Shown here: positions 26,243 to 36,596 of the stretch, piece by piece | Layout: every line of letters starts with the position of its first letter | How positions within the stretch are numbered: position 1 is the first letter of the stretch | Assembly (NCBI RefSeq): GCF_902362185.1 | Contig: NC_044495.1 | Location: 11,676,711-11,740,710 of the forward strand | Length of the DNA: 64,000 bases | Direction: 5' to 3' | DNA from: Chanos chanos | Taxonomy: Eukaryota > Chordata > Actinopteri > Gonorynchiformes > Chanidae | Translations under genes and position numbers: made by a program | The notes under the pieces: generated by a model | The model's database searches: none | Seen by the model: the letters and a program-made list of their open reading frames with translations, nothing else | Told to the model about the DNA's origin: nothing

Positions 26243-27923
26243 GTACGAGAAACACTTCCTAAACGTTCACATTGGCTGTGTGTAGTGTTAGCTGTGTCAA
26301 CTGATCTTGTGTTTTCAAACAAAGTGCAAACTGGCTGGGACGGTCTCACACCGGCTTTTTGAAAATGGACTCCCCTATGTGGCGGCACGTTGGCAAACTC
26401 ATCACGAGCTAGGTGGCTTCTCGTGTCTTAATTTAGAACGGAGCCACAATTGTGCGCAGTAAAACTGAATGAATTGTCGAATTACACGTTTCTAACTACT
26501 TGAACGGGAGATAGGTTAAGTCAAGTACTAGTATAGCTAGCATTACCCTACCAGTTTAGGTAGCTGTTAGCAACAACGATATTGTGTATGCCCCACGAGG
26601 TTAACTCGTAAGCTAACTTAGCTAGCTAAAAGTAACTCAAGATTTTGAAGTTGCAAAATAGTTTTTGAAAAACTGGCATTTTATAATAAGTACCAATCTT
26701 AATAGCTGTATATTATACCGATCTTGGAAATAAGTTAAAATGCAGGTGCCCATGAAACAGAAGAATTGTGGTGAATGCATTTTTGCAGGGAGTTGCTATC
26801 CTAATGTCCACGTTGCTCATGGCACGGCCTAGTGAATCTGTTATCGTGTAGCTTCATGTGCCACATTGTCAAAGCTTGTAGTGCTGGCAGTAGCCAGTGC
26901 CAGTTAGCGAGTTTCACCTTTTCGCTGGTAGCCGACTACTAGTTTGTAGGGTTGCAAACACACCTACTTCACCTGGCTTACTGAAAAGATGTCTGTCAAG
27001 TTCACATAGAAAACATTAACAGCACAACTTGTTTAAGTTAGCCACAGTTAGCTTGACCGTCAATGAGTTTTATCAATTAAAGTTGACGTTGGTTTGAAGT
27101 TGTTGTGCAGGCTTTGTGTGAAGAAATTAATTAAGCTAGCTAGCAGATATTTTCATCGAGCCCGTGTTATATTTTCAAGTGAGAGATGTTTGGCAGGTTA
27201 ATGTAATTGAACGCCGGTTTTCATGTTACTCTGTTAGGCGAACAGTAGCTAGTTTTAATCTTGCAAGACTAGCTGATTTAACTAGTAACTCGAACAGGTT
27301 TGAAACGAGCTATTTTGTGGATTACCTGAACGCTGCATTAGATCATGGACTAAAGTATTTTTCCCGGTTTACTGAAACGCGTGCTTGCTAGGAGTGAACC
27401 GGAAATTTGGCGTGGTAAAGGAACACGTGTAGTGCTGCTCTCAGCACAGTAGTCTGGCCAAGCCTTTCTGTACGGCGGGAGAGAATGCGTTGCTGAAATT
27501 ATTTACACTTAACTAGAAATATGTCCGTTGACATCAAGACAACGATGTGTGAATTATTATACATCATCAGCGCTTCTATAACCGCGCTCTTCATGATATG
27601 GACTCTTAGGCCTGTATGGTGCAATTATGTAAAATGTATAAGCCATTCCTGTTTATTGTGAAACTTTTGTGAATGCTATTGCTTTTTATTTTAATTTCAT
27701 TTATTTTTCTTTTGGAAGAGTGCTAAGAGCTTAGATGTGGAGAAGGTTAAACAAAAAGGGAAAATGCCAGATTTGTTGAGATGGCCCCTACTGCTATTAA
27801 AGTCATCCCAGTAAATGTGTGAGTAGCTTGACAGTCACTTGAGTTGGGGTCACGCTATAGTACTTGACCTTTGCTCAGTTTTCGATTAATTTGGCTCATT
27901 GCATCTGCACAGATAACGGAGAC

Positions 27924-30900
27924 ATGGCCACAGAGCATATAAATGGAAACGGTACTGAAGAACCAATGGAGCCCTCAGCTGCAGTTACCCATTCAGAACA
28001 CTTCCAGACTTTATTAGAAGCTGGGTTACCTAGAAAAGTTGCTGTCAAACTAGACGAAATTTACGTAGCAGGTAAGGCCACATTGACCATCCAGCATATT
28101 CTCACCCACAGTTGCATTCCTCACTACAGTTGCATGTGCTGTCACACTTGATTTTTGGGAATTGGGATATTCAAAGCAACTTTTTGTGGTTTCCTACAAA
28201 AATGGGTACTGCAGTCCATTATATATTTTTAAAAAGTCATTAAAAAAAACCAATGTTACAGATCTATTGAACAAACCATTAGAAACATGTTCGTGAATCT
28301 TGTGCGTCCTTTATCTGTGCCTTTCATGTGCAGATGGGCAGATAGGCCTAGATATCCTGGAAAGTGCTGTGACAAGAACTCCAGTTAGAGCGACGATTAT
28401 GAGTATCATGGCACAGTCCAGAGGAGGTCCTCTTGCATGGTGTTGTAGGCAAGCGTATTGCCAGATGGGCATATGCTGGAACAATGGCAGCAGCTGCTAG
28501 TAACCAGGACAGGTGATGGTTCCCCATAAATCAGAGTGTAGACAAGCTCGATATTGGGTGAATGGTGCTGGAGAGGGAATATCAGATTACACCATCACAT
28601 CTGTTGTGATTGGTTCTGGAAAATTCTGCCAGTCTTTTTATTGCATGTGATATTCCTACAAAGGAAATCAATTTGGTTTTTTTGTTTTGTTTTTGTTCTT
28701 TTTGTGTTTTTTTTTCAATCTTTGAGTGATTTTTCTGTTAGGAATATGTGATGAAATTTCACTTCAAATGATATCACCTTAACTGTGATTCTGAACTGAA
28801 AATTTCCTGTAAGAGCCTGTGCTCTTTCTCTTTTGGAATTTAAGTTTTTGAAGCAGTATTTGTGTGAAGTTGCTGCCTGAACCTTTTTTATCACCTTTCT
28901 TTCTCATGTCTGTTTAATATTTTTGCAGGTCTGGTTTCACACAGTGATCTTGATGATCGGGCAATTGAAGCTCTAAAAGAGTTCAACGAAGAGGGTGCCC
29001 TGCAAGTCCTCCTGCAGTTTAAAGACAGCGATTTGTCTCATGTGCAGGTACATATATGGAGGAATCTAGCTAATATAATTTATTTTGTTTCATTGTTTAT
29101 TTTTTTCATTTTTGTGAGTTGTTAATGACTCAGTTTGTGACGTCTTAAGTGACCATGTATGCGTATTAATCAGCAGATACCATTTGTATGACAGTACTTT
29201 TTCGTCATTTTGATCAGCACTTAGCTTCTAGTCCAATGTTTCATATTCCTCAGTTGCGCCAAGGTTTAGGAAATGTTCTCTAATCATTTTATGATATGAA
29301 ACCGTATTAGATGTTTGTTATAGCAGCTTAATATGATTTTCGGCTATCATAAGTTTTTTGGCAGTTTTGTTTTCTGCTGCAAATTCATCACTGTGTTGCA
29401 TATATTTGTTGCAGCTTACGTCTAAATATGTATGTCAGACTAGTCTGTGGTAGGGTTTTTTTTGTGGTAAAGTTAAATTCACAGCAGATCTAACTTAGGT
29501 GTTACGTCACACTTTATATTTTGGGACTTCTCCAAACCTTTCATTTTACAGCAATTGGTTGCACATATGCGAGAAAAACGTACATGTGATTGTTGTTGGA
29601 CAATGTTGTTCAGCCCCATCCTCCACTTTACAGTATGTCTGCATAGACAGCACATTCACTCACTGTTTTTGTTTTTTTGTTTCCCTCCTTTTTTGCTTGG
29701 TATAGAACAAAAGTGCCTTTCTGTGTGGAGTAATGAAGACATATAGGCAGAGGGAGAAACAGGGGACCAAAGTGTCAGATTCCAGTAAAGGACCAGATGA
29801 GGCGAAAATCAAAGTAAGATTTCAGTGTTCCACCCTCGTTTGTCTTCTATCTGAGGGGTAGTTTTGTTTTCTACATTGGGAGGTCTCTCTTTCTAATAGT
29901 TGATGTTAACGGGAATGTCTTTGTCTCAGATGTGTAACTATAATGTATTCACTTGGCTGATTGTCACCTTTGCTTTGTCGGTGCTATTCATGTTTAGAAA
30001 CAATTACAGTTATTTTCATTTTACCAGTTGATTTAAGTAATGAAGTGATTCATGAGCGCTGATTGGCAAAAACATCAGAACAGTGTATTGTGTGTTTTTT
30101 TTTTGTTTTTTTTTTGTTTTTTTAACTCAAGTCATTTCATTCATTGTACTACTCTGTTTTTAAATCAGGTCCCCTTTCTTTTCTCCTTGACCAGGCTTTG
30201 CTTGAGAGAACTGGATACACACTTGATGTGACAACAGGCCAGAGGAAGTATGGCGGTCCTCCTCCAGAATCCACCCACTCAGGAGCACAACCCACAATTG
30301 GCACAGAGGTGATTTCACTTTGCACCGCACACTCACTTCTGCCACTCTCTTGGTATGGGACACACACAATTTTCCTGCATGCTAAAATGTTTTAAAAGTC
30401 AGCCTGCCCTGATACGTCCAAATGATGAAGTGATGTACTGTACGCTGGAGTAACATTTGTTACGCTGACGGTTAACCGCTAAGAGCTGACAGGACATGGG
30501 TTATGTGGCTATAGCTGCTCAAAAGTGATGTGTTATCGTTCTTGATGCTCATGCTTTTTAAAGGAGAAAAGATTGATCGGTATTTAAACAGTAGTTCTCT
30601 CTGTTCATGTTTTCTTGGCAGATTTTTGTGGGAAAGATCCCGCGGGATCTCTTTGAGGACGAGCTAGTGCCTCTGTTTGAGAAAGCAGGGCCCATCTGGG
30701 ATCTGCGCCTGATGATGGATCCCCTCAGCGGCCTGAACAGGGGCTACGCCTTTGTCACATTCTGCACTAAAGAAGCTGCTCAACAGGCGGTCAAGCTGGT
30801 AAAGGAGTTTGACTCTTCCTTTTCGAGCTTTTGGAAGGATGTGCCTGTGTGTGTGTATACGCTCATTATGTGTGCAATCTCCTGTCTTTCTTGCAGTGCA

Positions 30901-32998
30901 ACAACAGTGAAATTCGACCTGGTAAACACATTGGCGTTTGTATCTCTGTGGCCAATAATAGACTGTTTGTTGGCTCTATACCGAAGAGCAAAACAAAGGA
31001 ACAAATAGTGGAAGAGTTCTCAAAGGTGACCGGTAAGAAATGTGGATCACTCAAAGAAATACGCTTTTCAGAATGAATTTAATCTTAATTGATCTCTAGT
31101 TGAGAAAAGTAACAGCATTGGGAGACAGTACACTGAAAGAGGTTTTGCTGAATGAGAGTTTGCAAAGTGAAACAACTTCATTAGGACCCCGTCGGAGCAA
31201 CTTTTTATTTTTATTTTTTTTCTCCTGCTGTCCCATTGGGATGAAGTGGTGTTTCTTACACTTTAAGAAACCTGCTTAGCACCAGACGACATTGTCTGAA
31301 TAATGCTGTGTCTCAGATTCACTGAACTGAAGGGTGTTGTGCGGTATGTTCTCTTCCACTGTTAAGCTTTTCTCCCCCCCCCCCCTTTTCTTCTTTCAAC
31401 AGAGGGCTTAAATGATGTCATATTATATCATCAGCCGGATGACAAGAAGAAGAACAGAGGCTTTTGCTTCTTGGAGTATGAGGATCACAAAACGGCGGCC
31501 CAGGCGCGGCGCAGGTTAATGAGTGGGAAGGTGAAAGTGTGGGGCAATGTGGTCACTGTGGAGTGGGCCGACCCCATCGAGGATCCTGACCCAGAGGTCA
31601 TGGCTAAGGTAATGTTCAATTGTCTTTACCATATAATTTTGCAAAAAAAACCTCCCCAAAAAAACAAAAATCCCTTTTTGGGACTGTAGTAAGCATGTAT
31701 GTGTTTTTTTCCCCTCCTGAATACAAGATAATGACCAGAATCAACAAACATTCATTACTGCTTCCACATGTATTAGTAAAATGAAAGCTCACCGGTTTAT
31801 ACGTGTATGTTTCTGCTTAGTGAAGGACTGCAGTGCTGCTGTACTTGCGAGTAGAAGGTGCACTTGAGTGAACAAACATGAATGTTATTGTTTTTTTTTC
31901 TGTCCTAGGTCAAAGTCTTATTTGTCAGGAATCTAGCAAGCACTGTAACGGAAGAGTTATTAGAGAAGACATTCAGCCAGTTTGGAAAACTGGAGCGGGT
32001 GAAGAAGCTGAAAGACTACGCCTTCATTCACTTTGAGGATAGAGAGAGCGCTGTCAAGGTACTTGTTTGTGTTTTCATTTATTTATTTATTTTTCTGCAT
32101 TCTAGTCAGTTGTGCGCTGATACAATGATAATGGCTTGCAACACAGCTTACAAAAGTGAAACAGAATGCCCGGTTCTGCCTGATTCGGCATCTTTGATTG
32201 GTCACTTAACTATAATTTACCATTGTTATTGTTGTGTTTACCTAAAACCCCCCCCCCCAGAAATGTCATCAATAACCCCCCCCCCCCCAAAAAAAAACAT
32301 ACTTTGAATGTCCCTTTGGTGTTCTGCTTTGTTTTCACTAGGCCTTATCTGATATGAACGGTAAGGAATTAGAGGGTGAACAAATCGAAATCGTCTTTGC
32401 CAAGCCACCAGACCAGAAGAGGAAGGAACGCAAGGCCCAGAGGCAAGCGGCCAAAACACAAATGTAAGGGAATGACTTTAAATGAGGCTGTGACTGCCTG
32501 TATAGATCCAAACCATTGAGGAAAGGAAGCAAGTAAGGGAAGCGACATTTTCACTGTTGAAAAAAAATGTTTGTCTGGTTCTCTCACTTCAGGTACGATG
32601 AGTACTATTACTATGGCCCACCACACATGCCTCCTCCTACGAGACTCAGGGGGCGTGGAGGCAGAGGGGGGTATTTGTACCCCTACGGCTATGAAGACTA
32701 TTACGATTACTACGGCTATGACTATCACAACTACAGGGGAGGTTACGAAGACCCATATTACGGCTATGAGGACTTCCAGACTCCGGGGAGAGGGAGAGGA
32801 GGCCGAGGAGGCCGCGGCCCCACGCTGACCAGAGGCCGAGGTTCTGCCACGCCAAGAGGCAGGGCGGGGTTCTCACAGCGTGGAGGGCCGGGATCCAGCC
32901 GGGGCACCCGCGGCTCCAGAGGTGGGGCTCAACAGAGAGGACGAGTGGTACGTGAAGTTTGGGGGGAACAGAGCTGGAGTTTTAACAGGAGGGTCTAA
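27924..32998 (+). CDS. syncrip: hnRNP Q (Syncrip), read-through C-terminus
   Basis: RNA-binding protein of splicing, mRNA stability and translation complexes. Exons (coding part) are 27924-28071, 28929-29047, 29706-29813, 30195-30308, 30622-30798, 30897-31032, 31403-31608, 31909-32058, 32342-32463 and 32593-32998, all in frame, for 561 residues. The start [15 protein letters not shown] fits the family. After the acidic N-terminal domain come three RRMs. RRM1 has IFVGKI and [11 protein letters not shown]2 has LFVGSI and NRGFCFLEY, and RRM3 has VLFVRNL and KDYAFIHF. A Tyr-rich stretch ([20 protein letters not shown]) and an RGG-rich tail follow. In this form the last exon is not spliced at 32,947 but runs on for 17 more codons to TAA at 32,996. 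The long mammalian tail with GGKRKADGYN and its distal part is not seen. The mammal-like short form is listed separately. Confidence 0.96.
28334..28512 (+). other. Candidate poison exon in syncrip intron 2
   Basis: A good acceptor (polypyrimidine run then ATGTGCAG at 28,333) and a donor (CAGGACAG|GTGATG at 28,512) enclose 179 bases. Joined to coding exon 1, the frame stays open for 55 codons and then meets TAG at 28,498-28,500, 12 bases before the donor. Inclusion would truncate the protein before the RRMs. This is inference from splice signals; no transcript is available. Confidence 0.3.
31374..31385 (+). repeat. C12 tract upstream of syncrip exon 8 acceptor
   Basis: Twelve C in a row form part of the polypyrimidine tract, 17 bases before the acceptor AG. 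Confidence 0.9.
32248..32288 (+). repeat. Paired C11 and C13 tracts in syncrip intron 9
   Basis: Runs of 11 C (32,248-32,258) and 13 C (32,276-32,288) are separated by 17 bases and lie about 55 bases before the exon 10 acceptor. The complementary strand has two long G runs, which could form a G-quadruplex. Confidence 0.9.
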
Positions 32999-33036
32999 AA
33001 AAACTGATGGACGTGTGTGTGTGATGTCATCTTCTT

Positions 33037-33065
33037 CTTTTTTTTTTTTTTTTTTTTTTTTTTTT
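33037..33065 (+). repeat. Poly-T tract after syncrip read-through stop
   Basis: Nearly 30 T in a row about 40 bases after the TAA. It lies in the intron of the Q1-like form or in the UTR of the read-through form. Confidence 0.9.
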
Positions 33066-34130
33066 GGGTTACCTCCCTTGGATTTGGCCTTTTCAGTCTC
33101 GTGGGATTTTTTCGCCCCCCTTTTTTATATGCTGTAATCCACTTTAAAAGGTGATATTGATCAAAATACGTGTTTTGACTATGTCCCCTACCCCCCTTTT
33201 TTGAAATTTGCATACACATACAAGGCACCCTGTGGAAGAAATGGACCAAAGGTTTGCATGTTTGCTTTTTGCCCCTCCTTTCCTTCATGCCTCACCACTA
33301 TGCAGTCATGTGTCACAAAGCCATTTTAAATCCATGCAGCTTCAGAAAACATCTCTACATGTGCTTGACTGAGGACCACTACTCAGTTTCACATTTACAG
33401 TTTCATATCTTATTATAAAACTGTTTTTGTGTCGGTACAGTACATCACAGTGCATTTGTAGTGTCCATAATCACCGATCAAAACTTTACCCCACCAAATG
33501 AATTCAAACTAAATTTTAACACAAAAGACCTTTATGAAGAAAGATTAAATTTTGTTTGCTTTCTTGGCAAGTAATGTATGGCATGGAAAAGGACTCTAGC
33601 ACATTGCTTTGTGCCGCAGCAGTGTACTACTTATTAATTTGGCTCGCCGAAGTGATTAGATGGCACTTTGAATTCAGCATTTTGTGTGGTTTTGTCTTCC
33701 ATTGTTTCTGCATTGAAACGTATACTGGAGTAATGTTTGCCGGCACCTTCTCTCTGTGTATGTGTGGAACTGACATAACAAGCACAGAGAGCTGGACTAC
33801 TTCAGGGGCCATGGTTTGCCATGTAATCCTTCAGCTGTCATGCCCAGTGTTAAAACAGTGGGTCTACTGCAGTTGCAGAGTATCCCATGCCATCTCTCAC
33901 AAAACGTTCCTTGTGTCTGGCACTCTTCAGTCTTTCCTCAAAATCCCTTTCAGTTTGTCACTTCAGTCTTTACTCATTTGTGTTCTTGTTCAGGCATGTC
34001 TTGTAGTTGACACTTTCAGGCAAATATAACATCATCCCCCATTCAGAGGAAATTGCATGTGCATATTGTGCGTGCATGCATGTGTGTATTTGTTAGTGAT
34101 GCACATTTCTTAATGAAGTTTTCTATTCAG

Positions 34131-34172
34131 CAGGGAAAGGGGGTGGAGGCTGGTCCTGACCAGTTAGTATGA
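34131..34172 (+). CDS. syncrip: Alternative last coding exon of syncrip (Q1-like tail)
   Basis: After the acceptor TTCTATTCAG at 34,121-34,130 the sequence encodes QGKGVEAGPDQLV and stops with TGA at 34,170-34,172. From memory, human hnRNP Q1 ends in GKGVEAGPDLLQ. Splicing from the donor at 32,947|32,948 (CGAGTG|GTACGT) joins in phase and gives a 558-residue protein, close to the 562 of human hnRNP Q1. This is probably the main isoform. The exon continues as the long 3' UTR. Confidence 0.85.
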   Translation, partial: QGKGVEAGPDQLV

Positions 34173-35660
34173 AGACTGACTTTCTACATGGGGTTACACC
34201 GGAAGCTGCCAATGGATATGATGGTAAGGTCAACGCGATGGTCCAATGATATTCCAGCCTTACAGAAGCATATCTCCCACACTGCCACCCTCAATCAACG
34301 GAAATCCTGAATCGACATGCTTGGACTTGCTGTTATGTTTTTGATGGGAGCCTTGCATACAAAAAAAATTAATCAAACTAGCCACCTCCCCCCTGTAATA
34401 TTCCCCAAACTTACCCCAAAGTTTGCCATTTTAAGTAATTATCAAAGTCCTAAAGGATACTGAATTGTCAAATGTATTTTGCACTTTTTTAAGTTTCTAA
34501 GTTTGAAGTGGCTCAAAGGAGCTTGATGCTAATGTATATTTTTGTGTTAATTGCAAATTTTATTGTCGGAATATCCATGTAAATCTAAAGTTTTGATTTG
34601 GATGAGATGAGAAACATCTGCAGGTCTTTTGGTGTAACCACCTTGCATGGATGTCAGGCATTCCAGGAAAGTGGTTCTTTTCAGAACTTGTCTTTTTAAA
34701 GGGTTGGTTAACTACCTCAGTATTGGAGGATTAAACTACCCTGCCTGTACTGTAAATAGGGAACTTATACTGACGAAAGCAAGGCTTGTTTTCCTATGAA
34801 ATATGCACAAGAGCAGCAGCAGCTCAACAGATGTACTTAATGTAATATAGTCATTTTTTTTGCTGCTGCTCGGACACTGCGAACAGTCAAACTGGGCATG
34901 CAAAAATTAATCTCATATGATGAGCCTCAAAACAAGCCTTGCTTTTGTCGCAGTTTTTTTGGAACTGAATTAGCTGCCTCGCTTCTTCAGATTATGTAGT
35001 TACTGGTTGTATGATTGTATGATAGTTTGGAATAAAATGTTACTTTTTTTGTAAAAGGCTTGAACATCACAAAAGCATCATCTGCTTTTGGAAAAGCCCT
35101 GCAGTGTCTCCTTTTCTCCCTAACACGACAGCTTCTCTCTCTCTCTCTTTTTTTTTTTTTTAAACAAAAACAAACAAAAAAAAAAGCTTTACACAGCAAA
35201 CAATTATGTCTAGTACCATCATCCATTTTGTTTCAAGATCTTAAACTCGAAATCATGCTCGGAATTGAATGATCCTGTTGGGACTTTTAAGCTAGCAGCC
35301 TTTTTTTATCTAGTGTGGTAGAGATAATGCCAGCCAACCACGGTTGGTTCCTGTGGCTGTGTCTTAAAAGCAATACACGGTGTCGTTCAATGGGAAAATG
35401 GGATGCTGCAGCTTTGGTTTATATTCCATGTATAGCAAGCAGGTGACAGACCCATTCAACCGGTTTTGTATACAGTTAACTCCCTCTCCGTAAAGCTGTA
35501 TCCACAGTACAGCCCGTCGAAAAAAAAAAAATGTTAGCAGTTTTAAACTGTTGTTGGTGGCCAACAACGTTTTTTGCATTCCTGCAAATAAATTGTTTTA
35601 TACTGTAAAATGAGGTGAGTGTAACTTATTTTTGTAATAAAGTTTTTGATTTCTATCTGT
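34173..35660 (+). promoter_or_regulatory. syncrip 3' UTR with several poly(A) signals
   Basis: No coding potential. AATAAA occurs at 35,031-35,036, 35,587-35,592 and 35,636-35,641. The last two, 49 bases apart, are the likely main end, giving a 3' UTR of about 1.5 kb for the Q1-like transcript. Confidence 0.65.
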
Positions 35661-36596
35661 GTCCATAAACTGTTTACTGTGCTAGTTGCTGTTGAAGTAA
35701 GAAACGACTCCGTCTGTTTCTGCGTAAAACTAAACTATGGTTGATTGAAATACAGATGTGTGAAGTTTTGTACTGTCCAAACTTAACACTAATGTCTTGC
35801 AGTCTCACAAAAATAACAATACCTGAAAACATCCATTTACTTTTGTTAGTTTATTTCGAGCGCCTGTGTATAGGCTTAGAAATACGATCAATACACGGTG
35901 ATTTCTCTTTTGCTCTTTAAATTATTCATTCGATTAGTTTGATGTAGTGAATCGTTAAACGGTTTTACATTCGATAAGATATCGCAGACGTCTGGAGAGC
36001 AAAGGCATGGAAATAATGCCTGACCATCTCTGACGCGACCTCATGCCACAAACCGGAGGTGACATCAGTTAAGGACCAAACCCCAAATAAACATCTGTTT
36101 GTGGACTACTGGATTGACGAGGGACCGGTCATTGTGATACTGCCCCCCCACCCAAAAAAACCTGCTGTGAAATGTTACAACCGAGCTATTATTCAGCTGA
36201 TACAGCATTTTGATAGGCGTTTGGTTCAGTAGTTATTCTATGAAACGATGATAGTAAGGAAGATGGCTGGCGACGGACTGTATCCATATCTGCAATGAAA
36301 ACTACAACGGAATATTTCGCATGTCCAGCAGATGAAATTTTTGTATTTACGGTAGGCAATTTGTAATTTTCCGCCATATTCCACTGTGTCGCCAATCCAG
36401 TAAATTAAGGAAGAGCTAAAATCACGAATAATCACGATCAGGTCCTCGCAGTTCGTCTGTACCCACCTTAATAACGCTTTGTGTAGTTTTGATTGATCAT
36501 TGTTCACAACGTATGAAAAAACACGGTCGCTATAATGTGCTCACTGTTGTATTTTGTCTGAATATAGCTAAAGTCTGATCCGCTGCAGTGATCAAA
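35661..36596. other. syncrip-snx14 spacer and snx14 promoter
   Basis: About 0.9 kb between the syncrip poly(A) sites and the snx14 start. It must hold the snx14 promoter and 5' UTR. A GAAGATGGCTGGCGACGG block near 36,258-36,275 resembles a YY1-type element. No ORF here is supportable. Confidence 0.45.

Noticed and set aside
33556-34029. 157-codon ORF on the plus strand between syncrip tails
   Set aside because: It lies in the intron/3' UTR of syncrip, has an unusual Cys/Trp/Phe-rich composition and no domain or splice partner.
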